Assembly (NCBI GenBank): GCA_031425195.1
Contig: JANPIX010000008.1
Span: forward strand, 1 to 64,000
Length of the DNA: 64,000 nt
From: JANPIX01 sp031425195
GTDB lineage: Bacteria > Pseudomonadota > Alphaproteobacteria > Rhodobacterales > Rhodobacteraceae
Direction: 5' to 3'
This document shows positions 50,763-60,166 of this stretch, piece after piece; position 1 is the stretch's first letter, and every line of letters starts with the position of its first letter. The position numbers and the translations under genes are program-made. Below the pieces are notes generated by a model, which saw nothing but the letters and a program-made list of their open reading frames with translations, had not been told where the DNA came from and did not search any database.

Positions 50763-52706
50763 ATGGCCCAGATTTCCCTGACTTTTCCCGATGGCAACAA
50801 GCGTGACTATGCGGCAGGCGTGACTGCCGCCGATGTTGCGGCATCCATCAGCCCTTCGCTGGCGAAAAAAGCGATCAGCGCCACGGTGAACGGCGCGCAT
50901 TTCGATCTGCAATGGCCGATCCCTGCCGATGCGTCGATTGCGATCAATACGATGGCCGATGATGACGCAGCACTTGAACTGATCCGCCATGACCTTGCAC
51001 ACATCATGGCGCGTGCCGTTCAGGAAATCTGGCCCGACGTGAAGGTGACCATCGGCCCGGTGCGCGATTATGGCTGGTTCTATGACTTTGACCGGGCCGA
51101 GCCTTTCACGCCTGAAGATCTGACGGTGATCGAGGCGCGGATGAAGCAGATCATCAACGCGCGCGATCAGGTGAAAACCGAAGTGTGGGACCGCGCCCGC
51201 GCCATCGCGCATTACGAGGCCAGGGGCGAACCCTTCAAGGTGGAACTGATCAACCGCATCCCGGAAGGGGAAGATCTGCGGATGTACTGGCATGGCAACT
51301 GGCAGGATTTCTGCCGCGGCCCGCATCTGCAGCATACCGGTCAAGTGCCTGCCGATGCCTTCAAGCTGACCTCCATCGCGGGGGCCTACTGGCTTGGTGA
51401 TGCCAGTCGCCCAATGCTGCAGCGGATTTACGGGGTGGCCTTCAAGAACCGCGACGATCTGAAGGCCCACATGACCATGCTGGAAGAAGCGGCCAAACGC
51501 GATCACCGCAAGCTGGGCCGCGAGATGGACCTGTTTCATCTTCAGGAAGAAGCGCCCGGCATGGTGTTCTGGCATCCGAATGGCTGGATGATCTATCGTA
51601 CGCTGGAAGATTACATGCGGGCGCGGTTGCGGACGGCCAACTACAAAGAGATCCGCACCCCGCAGGTTGTTGACCGCGTGCTGTGGGAAAAGTCGGGCCA
51701 TTGGGACGCCTACCGCGAGAACATGTTCATCGTGGAAGTGGACGAGGACGGGGCCAAGGAAAAGCGGATCAACGCGCTGAAACCGATGAACTGCCCGTGC
51801 CATGTGCAGGTTTATAATCAGGGGCTGAAATCCTATCGTGATCTGCCACTCCGGCTTGCGGAATTCGGGGCGTGTCACCGCTATGAGTCTTCCGGGTCCA
51901 TGCACGGATTGATGCGGGTTCGCGGTTTCACGCAGGATGATGCGCATATCTTCTGCACCGAAGATCAGATCGAATCCGAATGCGCCGATTTCATCGCCCT
52001 GCTGGCCAGCGTTTACAAGGACCTTGGCTTTGACAGTTTCGAAATCAAGCTGTCCACACGCCCTGCCATCCGTATCGGATCGGATGAAACCTGGGACAAG
52101 GTTGAAGGCGCGCTGGAAAACGCGATCCGCAAGACCGGGCACGCCTATGAGATCGACCCGGGCGAAGGCGCGTTCTATGGCCCAAAGCTTGATTTCAAAC
52201 TGACGGATGCGATTGGCCGCAAATGGCAGTGCGGAACCTTTCAGGTCGACGCCCAACTGCCCGACAGGCTGGGTGCGGAATATGTTGGGGATGACGGGGC
52301 AAAGCACATGCCCTATATGCTGCACCGCGCCATTCTGGGATCGTTCGAGCGTTTCATCGGCATCCTGATCGAGAACTTCGCAGGAAAACTGCCCTTCTGG
52401 CTGGCACCGCGTCAGGTGGTCGTCGCGGCCATTGTATCGGACGCCGATGCCTATGTGCACGAGGTGGTGGCGAAATTGCGGTTGGCGGGTGTGCGAGCCG
52501 AGGCTGATACCCGCAATGAAAAGATCAACTACAAGGTGCGCGAACATTCGGTTGGCAAAGTTCCCGTGATCCTGGCCATCGGAATGAAAGAGGTTGAGGA
52601 CCGGAGTGTTTCTATTCGGACTTTGGGTGAAACACAGACGCGCGTGGAAAGTCTTGATAATGCCATAGCGGAACTCGCGGCACGCGCGTTGATGCCTGCA
52701 TCCTGA
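50763..52706 (+). CDS. thrS: Threonyl-tRNA synthetase
   Basis: The enzyme has 647 residues, standard length. It has an N-terminal TGS domain (1-62), then the SAD editing domain with HDLAHIMARAV. Class II catalytic motifs follow: motif 1 near LEDYMRARL, PMNCPCHVQVY with zinc Cys, motif 2 FGACHRYESSGSMHGLMRVRGFTQDDAH, motif 3 HRAILGSFERFIGIL, and finally the anticodon domain. The start ATG at 50763 begins the TGS domain directly. Confidence 0.97.
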   Translation: MAQISLTFPDGNKRDYAAGVTAADVAASISPSLAKKAISATVNGAHFDLQWPIPADASIAINTMADDDAALELIRHDLAHIMARAVQEIWPDVKVTIGPVRDYGWFYDFDRAEPFTPEDLTVIEARMKQIINARDQVKTEVWDRARAIAHYEARGEPFKVELINRIPEGEDLRMYWHGNWQDFCRGPHLQHTGQVPADAFKLTSIAGAYWLGDASRPMLQRIYGVAFKNRDDLKAHMTMLEEAAKRDHRKLGREMDLFHLQEEAPGMVFWHPNGWMIYRTLEDYMRARLRTANYKEIRTPQVVDRVLWEKSGHWDAYRENMFIVEVDEDGAKEKRINALKPMNCPCHVQVYNQGLKSYRDLPLRLAEFGACHRYESSGSMHGLMRVRGFTQDDAHIFCTEDQIESECADFIALLASVYKDLGFDSFEIKLSTRPAIRIGSDETWDKVEGALENAIRKTGHAYEIDPGEGAFYGPKLDFKLTDAIGRKWQCGTFQVDAQLPDRLGAEYVGDDGAKHMPYMLHRAILGSFERFIGILIENFAGKLPFWLAPRQVVVAAIVSDADAYVHEVVAKLRLAGVRAEADTRNEKINYKVREHSVGKVPVILAIGMKEVEDRSVSIRTLGETQTRVESLDNAIAELAARALMPAS

Positions 52707-52716
52707 ACCAAAGTAA

Positions 52717-52735
52717 TTCGGATCGCAGATCCGAA
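52717..52735 (+). terminator. Hairpin after thrS
   Basis: A perfect 8-bp stem TTCGGATC/GATCCGAA with a GCA loop, 10 bp after the thrS stop. It lacks a T-tract, so it may protect the 3' end or act with Rho. Confidence 0.5.
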
Positions 52736-52982
52736 GGACTGCCAATGAGTTCATCTTTCGCGGCTGCCGGATATCGGCGGCCGCCGCCTTGTTTGGCAGC
52801 GATTTGGGCGGTTCAGACCGGATTACAATTCTAGCTTGCAAATTTTATCCGATGCGGCATCCTTTCGTTGTGACAACAGACCTTCCTGACCGCCACCTGT
52901 TTCAGGCAGCCGGATCAACATGAAGACTGGCTGCACGGCCCTTGGCATGTCGCCTTGGGAAAACCGGATGGGGAGAGGCGGC

Positions 52983-53189
52983 ATGCCGACAGGCACCGTG
53001 AAATGGTTCAACGCGACCAAAGGCTATGGCTTCATCGCACCGGATGACGGTGGCAAGGACGTGTTCGTCCACGTATCCGCAGTAGAACGTGCCGGATTGA
53101 AAGGCCTGAACGACAACCAGAAGATCGGGTACGAAATGCAGTCCGGTCGCGACGGCAAGGAATCTGCGGGCGATCTTCGACTGCTGTGA
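52983..53189 (+). CDS. Cold-shock-domain protein
   Basis: A 68-residue single cold-shock domain: GTVKWFN, RNP1-like KGYGFI and RNP2 VFVHV, binding single-stranded nucleic acid. ATG 52983 follows a GGGAGAGGCGG site. The 247 bp between the thrS hairpin and this start could be a structured cold-shock leader. In-frame ATG at 52920 is outside the domain and rejected. Confidence 0.9.
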   Translation: MPTGTVKWFNATKGYGFIAPDDGGKDVFVHVSAVERAGLKGLNDNQKIGYEMQSGRDGKESAGDLRLL

Positions 53190-53198
53190 CAGCAGGCC

Positions 53199-53543
53199 TC
53201 AGTCGTCCAAAAGCGCCGTCTGAACGGTTTCGTCCCAGCCAAGATAAAAGACATTGCCGTCCCGGATCACGGGACGCTTCATCACTGTCGGCTGGCTTGC
53301 AATCTGAACGTCGGCATCACTTTCCCGCAGAAAGTCGGAAAAGCTCCGGTAAGTCGTCGATTGCTTGTTGATCAGCTTGTCGCCGAATTCCATCACCAAT
53401 TCATTGATTTCGGTCGGTGTCAGAGGCTTGGCACGGATGTCCCGAAATTCAACTTCGCGGCCGACCGCCTGCAGTGCCTTGACCGCCTTCTTGCAGGTGT
53501 CACACGTTGAAATGCCGTAAAGAATCATCTGGTTCGCACCCAT
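53199..53543 (-). CDS. Spx/ArsC-like (YffB-type) thioredoxin-fold protein
   Basis: A 114-residue protein starting ILYGISTCDTCKKAVKAL with a Cys-x-x-Cys pair and a late KRPVIRDG motif, as in the ArsC/Spx/YffB family. No ars genes are nearby, so arsenate reduction is not implied. It follows DUF2177 by 3 bp. A start at 53528 (MILYG) is a close alternative. Confidence 0.82.
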   Translation of the reverse strand: MGANQMILYGISTCDTCKKAVKALQAVGREVEFRDIRAKPLTPTEINELVMEFGDKLINKQSTTYRSFSDFLRESDADVQIASQPTVMKRPVIRDGNVFYLGWDETVQTALLDD

Positions 53544-53546
53544 CTG

Positions 53547-53942
53547 TCAGGTCGTCATCGCGCGCGTGATGGCAACCCCCGCCCACGCCGAAAACGCAGT
53601 CAGAACGGTGCCCCACGTCACATCCATCGCGACCATCGAGGGATGCCATCCCTTCATGATCGAATAGCTGGTGAATTCATAGGTGCCATAGGCCATCGCA
53701 CCAATTACCGCCGCTCGCAGAACAACAGGCGCATCGGTTCGCAAGCCGGGGATGGAAACCAGATAGGTCAACCCCGCCACATAGGCCAGATAGAACGCCG
53801 CAGCCGCGCCAAGGCGCACCTCTGCCAGCATCAGGTCGCCGATGTGCTGTTTGAACAGGGGCGACATGACGAACGTCAGCATGATCGCATCCAGCGCCAG
53901 AAAGATCACGGCCGTCACGGCGAAAAGGATTACAATGGTCAT
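53547..53942 (-). CDS. DUF2177 family membrane protein
   Basis: A 131-residue protein with four hydrophobic helices. LDAIMLTFVMSPLFKQHIGDLML and the YGTYEFTSYSIMKGWHPSMVAMDVTWGT block are the DUF2177 fingerprint. Role unknown. It lies between the PAP2 enzyme and the Spx-like gene with 19 and 3 bp spacing, so all three probably share a transcript. Confidence 0.86.
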   Translation of the reverse strand: MTIVILFAVTAVIFLALDAIMLTFVMSPLFKQHIGDLMLAEVRLGAAAAFYLAYVAGLTYLVSIPGLRTDAPVVLRAAVIGAMAYGTYEFTSYSIMKGWHPSMVAMDVTWGTVLTAFSAWAGVAITRAMTT

Positions 53943-53961
53943 CAGGAAAAGCTCCGGTTTG

Positions 53962-55032
53962 CTATAAACCAGAAACTAGGCGGCGTTCGGCCAAAGGCGA
54001 GAATTTTGTGGATCGAACGATCCATGCCGCCAGCTTCCAGGTGGCCACCGCCACCAAAACTGCTGCATATCCGTCGATGGCGTAGTGCCAGCCCAGAACA
54101 ATCGAACCCAGAAAGATCGCGAATAGGAACACCATCATGATCCATCCGCCAATGCGCGAATGATTGGCCACAAACATGGTCATCAACACGGTGCTGCCAA
54201 TGTGCATGCTGGGCATCGCCGAAATGCCCAGCCTTGCGCCATTGCCCAAATATCCGTTCCAAAGAGTTTCTTGTATGTTCAGCGCCCATACCGGGCTGAT
54301 CCTTGCATTTGCCGCCAACTGATCCATCAGCGGTTGAAACTGATCTCCAAATCCAAGTCGCGCGTAATACACCGGCCCGGCCGATGAAAACACCACAGCC
54401 AGAAGATTGCCACCAACACACCAGGTGAGCAGATATGCCAACAGAAAAGTCATGCGAATTTCCGGGTTCCGCCGCATGAAACAGGCCAGGCTGAGCAGGA
54501 AAAACATCAGAAAGAACCAAAAGTGGTAAGCCCCGTTCAGGATCGTGACAACCACAGGCGACTGGATGATTGGCCACAGGATTTCGTAAGGATTCTTGCC
54601 AAAATGCAACGCCTGATCAGCAGCAGCGAACGTCACATCCCACGAGAACGGCACAAGGATGGGAATAACGTCCTTGATGAACGAAAACGCCGGTGTGAAA
54701 AGGGCAAGGAGTACAAACGCAACCAGTCCATTGGCAATCCTCTCGGGGTTGCCAAAAACCCGGCGGATATCAGACCAGAACACCTTAAGTGGTTTGGCCG
54801 GTCGCACGACGATGGCCAACCACATCACCCGCCCCACAAGCAGAACCAGACCAAAAACCGGCCAAAGGACGAACAAGAACATAAGGATGAAACTCAGCGA
54901 GTTGCTGCTGAAGGGCCGGTCGATCCAAAACGACAAAAACTGGGCAATGAGCGCGTGGAATGCGACAACAAGGCCAAGAACTCGGTGCCGGAACATTGCC
55001 GCGCGGAGTATCTCCAAAGATCGTGACAACAT
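53962..55032 (-). CDS. PAP2-superfamily membrane enzyme (Aur1/Ipt1-like)
   Basis: A 356-residue protein with about eight TM helices. The C-terminal third holds PAP2 motifs: AMPSMHIG (C2) and VLGWHYAIDGYA (C3, His and Asp nucleophile relay). A KSx6RP-like C1 motif is not obvious. This layout matches inositol-phosphorylceramide-synthase-like lipid phosphotransferases rather than simple PAP2 phosphatases. It probably modifies membrane lipids; substrate unknown. Confidence 0.75.
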   Translation of the reverse strand: MLSRSLEILRAAMFRHRVLGLVVAFHALIAQFLSFWIDRPFSSNSLSFILMFLFVLWPVFGLVLLVGRVMWLAIVVRPAKPLKVFWSDIRRVFGNPERIANGLVAFVLLALFTPAFSFIKDVIPILVPFSWDVTFAAADQALHFGKNPYEILWPIIQSPVVVTILNGAYHFWFFLMFFLLSLACFMRRNPEIRMTFLLAYLLTWCVGGNLLAVVFSSAGPVYYARLGFGDQFQPLMDQLAANARISPVWALNIQETLWNGYLGNGARLGISAMPSMHIGSTVLMTMFVANHSRIGGWIMMVFLFAIFLGSIVLGWHYAIDGYAAVLVAVATWKLAAWIVRSTKFSPLAERRLVSGL

Positions 55033-55211
55033 CTACGCGCCCAAGTCATCAGGGATAATAGCAGAAACTGGAAACGAACTGCCTGCATTCCGCCGTATTA
55101 ATGCTGCTGGCTGAAACAAGCGTATTGTGTCGCTAGCACGAGAAGCCTACCAATTCAAGGGTTTGGGCAAGGTTGTGCCGAAAGCGTGGATTTCCGTCGT
55201 GCCTGCGCCTG

Positions 55212-56117
55212 TTACGCCAGCGCAGCTTCGAATTCGCGCCATTCGCCTTTGGACATGCCGCTGGATTCCTGGGTCACAACCTCGCCTGCGAGGCGTCGGC
55301 GAACCACGGCCAGCGCCTTGGCAGACAAGGTAACGCCGCCCATCCGATAATCCTCGAACGCGGCAAACGCCAAGGGCACCCAATCCCTGACGCAGGCGGC
55401 AATGATTTCGGCATAGACGCGGATTTCATACTGGGCATGGGCATCCGCACGAAGGCGCAGAAAGTGGAACAGATTGTGCAGGTCAACTTTCCAGTACCAC
55501 TGGGTATAGATATTCATGGGCAGGTTCATGCGCGCGAGTTCCCGCGCCAATCCCTGTTGGCCATCCTGGCTCAACATCGCCTCGTAATTGTCATAGCTGC
55601 GGTCGGCATCGGATTTAAGCAGGTCAAGCACACGCGCCGCCTCTGCCCCGTCCAGAACGGCCCCCCTGCCCTGATTGTTGACAGTCGATTGTGCGGCAAG
55701 ATGTTCGGGTGCCGGGATATAGAACTCGCGGTCGAGAATGGAGTAGCGCGCCGAGTATTCATTCACATTGGCAGTGCGGTGGCGAATCCACTGGCGGGCC
55801 ACAAAGACGGGAAGTTTGACGTGCAGTTTCACTTCGCACATCTCGAACGGCGTCGAATGCCAATGTCGCATCAGATAGCGGATCAGCCCTTCGTCGTTTT
55901 GCACATGCCGGGTGCCCGCCCCATACGAAACCCTCGCGGCCTGCACGATGGCCCCGTCGTCGCCCATATAGTCGATCACGCGGACAAAACCGTGATCCAG
56001 AACCGGGTGCGCCTTGTACAGATGCGCCTCCATCCCTTCGGATACAGCCCGAAGCGTGGTGCGCGGCGTGGCGCGCGCGGCTTCGATTTCGTCGGACTGT
56101 TCGGGGGTAAGAGGCAT
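55212..56117 (-). CDS. thyX: FAD-dependent thymidylate synthase
   Basis: A 301-residue flavoenzyme that makes dTMP from dUMP. The ThyX motif reads RHRTANVNEYSARYS, close to the RHR-x7-S consensus. HWHSTPFEMCEVKLHVKLP and YTQWYWKVDLHNLFHFLRLR are also family blocks. The ATG at 56117 fits family length; an upstream in-frame start at 56159 has no ribosome site. Its presence suggests that thyA may be absent from the genome. Confidence 0.95.
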   Translation of the reverse strand: MPLTPEQSDEIEAARATPRTTLRAVSEGMEAHLYKAHPVLDHGFVRVIDYMGDDGAIVQAARVSYGAGTRHVQNDEGLIRYLMRHWHSTPFEMCEVKLHVKLPVFVARQWIRHRTANVNEYSARYSILDREFYIPAPEHLAAQSTVNNQGRGAVLDGAEAARVLDLLKSDADRSYDNYEAMLSQDGQQGLARELARMNLPMNIYTQWYWKVDLHNLFHFLRLRADAHAQYEIRVYAEIIAACVRDWVPLAFAAFEDYRMGGVTLSAKALAVVRRRLAGEVVTQESSGMSKGEWREFEAALA

Positions 56118-56287
56118 CGCGGAAAACCTTTTGAAAATCAAGGATGAGTCGCCGCCCACTATAGGGTGTAGTCGAGCGCGCGCCTACCGCGATATGCGGA
56201 CCGGCACGCGCAGATCCGCCATGTATGGGAAATGGTGGTTACCCTTTTGCCGCGCCTGCCCTAAGTTGCAGCAAAAGGGAGATGCAC

Positions 56288-56716
56288 ATGACAATTCGCT
56301 ATCTGCACACAATGGTCCGGGTAAAGGATCTGGACACGTCGATTGCCTTTTTCCGCCTTCTCGGGCTGGAAGAAACGCGCCGGATGGACAATGAAGGCGG
56401 GCGTTTCACGCTTGTTTTCATGGCACCGCCCGGCCAATCCGATTGCCCGGTGGAACTGACCTACAACTGGGATGGTGACGATGGTTTGCCATCGGACGGG
56501 CGGCATTTCGGGCATCTGGCCTATGCGGTCGACGACATTCACGCCACCTGCGCCCATCTTCAGGCGAACGGCGTCACGATCAACCGCCCGCCCCGCGATG
56601 GCCGCATGGCCTTTGTTCGCAGCCCGGACAACATTTCGGTCGAATTGCTGCAAGCTGGGGATGCCCTTGAACCTGTGGAGCCTTGGAAGAGCATGCCCTC
56701 GACGGGGCATTGGTAG
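56288..56716 (+). CDS. gloA: Lactoylglutathione lyase (glyoxalase I)
   Basis: A 142-residue VOC-fold metalloenzyme that detoxifies methylglyoxal as its glutathione adduct. Metal ligands are in HTMVRV (His), PVELTYNW (Glu), FGHLAYAV (His) and ISVELLQ (Glu). ATG 56288 stands 7 bp after AAGGGAG; an ATG at 56282 abuts that site. Convergent with ribD, stop to stop 3 bp apart. Confidence 0.92.
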   Translation: MTIRYLHTMVRVKDLDTSIAFFRLLGLEETRRMDNEGGRFTLVFMAPPGQSDCPVELTYNWDGDDGLPSDGRHFGHLAYAVDDIHATCAHLQANGVTINRPPRDGRMAFVRSPDNISVELLQAGDALEPVEPWKSMPSTGHW

Positions 56717-56719
56717 GCG

Positions 56720-57808
56720 TCAGTCGAACGACCACAGGCTGAAGGTGTCGCCCCCCGTCTGCTGGATGTCCTGCAGGGTCAGTCGGGGGGCGTCGCCAAG
56801 CTTTTGTGCGATCAGAGGCGCTATGGCCGCCGTGCCGTCCGCACCGATCAGAACGCCGCCACTGAACAGGGCTAGCTGGTCGGCAAGCCCTGCACGGATG
56901 ATCGCACCGGCCAGACCCGCGCCGCCTTCGACCAGAATGCGGGTGATGCCACGTTCGGCGAGTTTGCCGAGTGCCTGCCTTATGTCGACATGACCGCCAG
57001 TCGCGGGCACGGCGATGCAGGTGGCCCCTGCAGCGCCCCAAGCGGCCACATTTGCGGCGGTCGCGCCTTCGGCATGCAGAACCCAGACCGGCGACTGGCG
57101 GGCCGTCTGGCCCAACCGGCTGGCGGCAGAATGGCGCAAATGGCCGTCGATCAGAATTCGGACAGGCTGATGTTGCGCGCCAAGATCGCGGACCGTCAGA
57201 TCAGGGTCGTCAGCCACCGCTGTGCCTGACCCGACCATGACCGCGTCGTGGGCCATCCGCATCGCGTGAACCCTGCGCCGGGAGGCAGGGCCGGTGATCC
57301 AGCGGCTTTCCCCGCCTGCCATCGCGATCCGGCCATCCAGTGACATGCCAAGTTTGACCGTGACGAAGGGCATTCCGCGCGTGACCCGCTTCAGAAACCC
57401 GGCGTTTGCTGCCGCAGCCTCGCCGGCGCAGACATTCTCGGTCACAGCAATTCCTGCCGAGCGCAACATGCTGTGCCCCCGCCCCGACACACGCGGGTCA
57501 GGGTCGGTCAGCGCCGTCACAACCCGTGCCACGCCCGCCGCCAGCAGCGCCTCGGCACAGGGCGGGGTGTGCCCATGGTGGGCGCAAGGTTCGAGCGTGA
57601 CATAGGCTGTCGCACCCCGCGCCGCCGCACCCGCCTGATCAAGCGCCATCTGTTCCGCATGGGGCCGCCCGCCGGGCTGCGTCCAGCCACGCCCGACGAT
57701 CCTGTCCCCCTGCACAATCACACATCCGACAGCCGGGTTTGGCCATGTCTGCCCCAAACCCCGCGCGCCCAAGGCAAGCGCGTGGCGCATGTGGGCGTCG
57801 TCGGTCAC
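56720..57808 (-). CDS. ribD: Bifunctional riboflavin deaminase/reductase
   Basis: A 362-residue enzyme for two early riboflavin steps. The deaminase half has zinc motif PHAEQMALD and PCAHHGHTPPCAEALL; the reductase half holds KLGMSLDGRIAMAGGESRWITG and ILVEGGAGLAG. It overlaps nrdR by 4 bp, the usual alphaproteobacterial arrangement. The other rib genes are not in the window. Confidence 0.94.
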   Translation of the reverse strand: MTDDAHMRHALALGARGLGQTWPNPAVGCVIVQGDRIVGRGWTQPGGRPHAEQMALDQAGAAARGATAYVTLEPCAHHGHTPPCAEALLAAGVARVVTALTDPDPRVSGRGHSMLRSAGIAVTENVCAGEAAAANAGFLKRVTRGMPFVTVKLGMSLDGRIAMAGGESRWITGPASRRRVHAMRMAHDAVMVGSGTAVADDPDLTVRDLGAQHQPVRILIDGHLRHSAASRLGQTARQSPVWVLHAEGATAANVAAWGAAGATCIAVPATGGHVDIRQALGKLAERGITRILVEGGAGLAGAIIRAGLADQLALFSGGVLIGADGTAAIAPLIAQKLGDAPRLTLQDIQQTGGDTFSLWSFD

Positions 57809-58272
57809 TCTTCCTGCTGACCCGAGGGCCGCAATTCCGATACGAACTTGTCAAAGTCGTCAGCCGCCTGGAAGTTCTTGTAAACGCTGGCAAACCTGAC
57901 ATAGGCCACAGTATCGATACGGGCCAAACTTTCCATCACGATATCGCCGATGGTCCGGCTGGGGATATCCGTCTCGCCCAGCGATTCAAGTCTGCGCACG
58001 ATGCCGGAAATCATCTGGTCGATCCGCTCCGGGTCGATCGGGCGTTTCTGCATGGAGATGCGGATCGCGCGTTCCAGTTTGTCGCGGTCGAAATCCTCGC
58101 GCTTGCCGGAGGATTTGATCACCACAAGATCGCGAAGTTGCACACGTTCATAGGTGGTGAACCGCCCGCCACAGGCCGGGCAGAACCGCCGCCTGCGGAT
58201 CGATACGTGATCCTCCGCCGGGCGGCTGTCTTTCACTTGCGTGTCGATATTGCCGCAGAATGGGCAGCGCAT
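57805..58272 (-). CDS. nrdR: Ribonucleotide reductase repressor NrdR
   Basis: A 155-residue repressor: zinc ribbon MRCPFCG with RRRFCPACGGRFTTYER, then an ATP-cone (VIKSSGKREDFDRDKLERAI). It senses dNTP/ATP and binds NrdR boxes before nrd genes. First gene of the nrdR-ribD unit. Confidence 0.96.
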   Translation of the reverse strand: MRCPFCGNIDTQVKDSRPAEDHVSIRRRRFCPACGGRFTTYERVQLRDLVVIKSSGKREDFDRDKLERAIRISMQKRPIDPERIDQMISGIVRRLESLGETDIPSRTIGDIVMESLARIDTVAYVRFASVYKNFQAADDFDKFVSELRPSGQQEE

Positions 58273-58430
58273 GACCCGTCTCCCTGTTCCCTGTAACCTG
58301 CCTCAAGCCCGGGGGTTGGCCCCCGTTGTCTGCACTCACTATAGGTGCGCGGGGCAAATTTCGCCTAGAGCGAAAATTTACCTACTGCATCTGGGGGTGC
58401 AACTGTGGCGGCGCGGACTCAGGCGCGGTC

Positions 58431-59237
58431 TTATTGATCGCGTTTTGCAATCCAGTCATGGTCGGGATGGTTGGCAAATCGCCATGCGCGGCGGGGGCCC
58501 GCCATCACGTTCAGGTAGTACATGTCGTATCCATAAGGCGCGCCACAGGGGTGGTGGCCCTTTGGCACAAGCACCACATCGTGACTGCCGACGGCCATGG
58601 TTTCATCGAGACTTCCATCCTCGGTCCAGACGCGCTGCACGCCAAAGCCCTGTGACGGGTTCAGGCGGTGGTAATAGGTTTCCTCCAGATAGGTCATCCG
58701 CGGAAAATCATCCTCGTCATGCCGGTGGGGCGGATAGCTTGACCAATGCCCGGCGGGGGTGAACACCTCGGTCACCAGAAGGCTGCCCGCAACGTCACGT
58801 TCTTCCATCGCGATGGCATTAATGTGACGGGTGTTCGTGCCTTTGCCACGCGTCAGGGATGTAACACCGTCCGGTCCGATCCGGGCCGCCTGATGCGTGC
58901 CTTGCCCCGGTGCGGAACAGATGGCAATCGTGCAATCGGTTGATGCCGTGGCAGCCCAGTCGCATCCTTCGGGCAGGTAAAGGCAATGCGGCGGGGTGCC
59001 TTCGAAAACATCCATGCGGTTGCCGAGTTCACCCCAATTCTGCCCCGCGCCGGTGATCTGCGCCCGGCCTTCGACCATGACCAGAATAACCTCGCGCCCG
59101 CCCGTCGCCTCGGTGGCGCTTTCGCCTGCGCGAAGGCGGTACAGGCCGAACCCGACATATCCCCAACCCGCAGTTTCCGGTGTGATGTCATGCACCTTGC
59201 CGTTTGTTCCAAGGGGTTTGCGCAACAGATTGGCCAT
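58431..59237 (-). CDS. iolB: 5-deoxy-glucuronate isomerase
   Basis: A 268-residue double-cupin protein of inositol breakdown. The metal motif is YPPHRHDEDDFPRMTYLEETYYHRL, and the C-terminal cupin shows VVLVPKGHHPCGAPYGYDMYYLNVMAG. It isomerises 5-deoxy-glucuronate to 5-dehydro-2-deoxygluconate (DKG). Last gene of the iolC-D-E-B unit, 30 bp after iolE. Confidence 0.95.
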   Translation of the reverse strand: MANLLRKPLGTNGKVHDITPETAGWGYVGFGLYRLRAGESATEATGGREVILVMVEGRAQITGAGQNWGELGNRMDVFEGTPPHCLYLPEGCDWAATASTDCTIAICSAPGQGTHQAARIGPDGVTSLTRGKGTNTRHINAIAMEERDVAGSLLVTEVFTPAGHWSSYPPHRHDEDDFPRMTYLEETYYHRLNPSQGFGVQRVWTEDGSLDETMAVGSHDVVLVPKGHHPCGAPYGYDMYYLNVMAGPRRAWRFANHPDHDWIAKRDQ

Positions 59238-59267
59238 CTTGTTTCCTTTGTTCCTGAACCGGGCCAG

Positions 59268-60158
59268 TTACAAACCGGCGTCCGCCGCCATGGTTTTCAG
59301 CGCGGCAAGGCCCATGGTCTGATAGGTGACCGGGTCGCGAACCAGCGGGTCCTGTTCCGCCTCGATCACGATCCAGCCTTCATATCCATGCTCGGCCGCA
59401 AGGCGAAGAACAGGGGCAAAATCGACCGCCCCTTCGAGATCGCCGGGCACGGTGAACACGCCTTGCCGCACACCTTCCAGAAAGCTCCACCCTTCGGCCA
59501 CCAGCCGGTCACGCACGGCGGGGCGCACGTTCTTGGCGTGAAGATGCCGGACACGGCCCATGTGTCTGGCCGCCACTTCTGCCGGATCGCCGCCGCCGAA
59601 ATAGCAGTGCCCGGTGTCGAACAGCAATTTGGTCGCGGGGCCGGTGTGGGCCATCAGAAGGTCAATTTCCTCGGGCGTTTCCACGACGGTGCCCATGTGG
59701 TGATGATACACCAACGTCAGCCCCTGCGCCGCGACGTACTGTGCAATCGCCTCGACATCAGCCCCGAACTTTTCCCATTGGCCGATGGGAAGCACCGGGC
59801 TTTGCGACAAGGGCGTTCCATCCGCGCCGTGGATCGCGTTTGAGGTTTCGCACACGATGCACACGCTGCAGCCCATTGCGAGCAACAGATCAAGATGCGG
59901 CTGGATCGCCTTTTTCTCATCCTCGACCGAATGCGCAAGCAGGTTCAGGGAATGCCAGCCCGACACGAACTGCAACCCGTAAGGGGCCAGCGCTGCCTTG
60001 AGGGCGACAGGATCAGTCGGCATCTTGTGGCCTTTTTCGATGCCGTCAAAACCGATCTCGCCCGCCTCGCGCAGGCATTGTTCAAGGGTGATGTGCGCGC
60101 CAAGGGTCTGGTCGTCGTCGTTCGACCATGCAATCGGGTTGGTGCCGTAACGTATCAT
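59268..60158 (-). CDS. iolE: myo-Inosose-2 dehydratase
   Basis: A 296-residue TIM-barrel enzyme that dehydrates 2-keto-myo-inositol. Family start MIRYGTNPIAWSNDDDQTLG fixes the ATG at 60158; a longer frame is noncoding. Metal-site blocks: TGHCYFGGGD, HLHAKNVRP and WIVIEAEQDP. Eight bp after iolD. Confidence 0.95.
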   Translation of the reverse strand: MIRYGTNPIAWSNDDDQTLGAHITLEQCLREAGEIGFDGIEKGHKMPTDPVALKAALAPYGLQFVSGWHSLNLLAHSVEDEKKAIQPHLDLLLAMGCSVCIVCETSNAIHGADGTPLSQSPVLPIGQWEKFGADVEAIAQYVAAQGLTLVYHHHMGTVVETPEEIDLLMAHTGPATKLLFDTGHCYFGGGDPAEVAARHMGRVRHLHAKNVRPAVRDRLVAEGWSFLEGVRQGVFTVPGDLEGAVDFAPVLRLAAEHGYEGWIVIEAEQDPLVRDPVTYQTMGLAALKTMAADAGL

Positions 60159-60166
60159 CTGATGCC

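Noticed and set aside
50640..52841. A 733-codon frame antisense to thrS
   Set aside because: thrS is unmistakable on the plus strand; the antisense protein shows only His/Arg-rich shadow composition.
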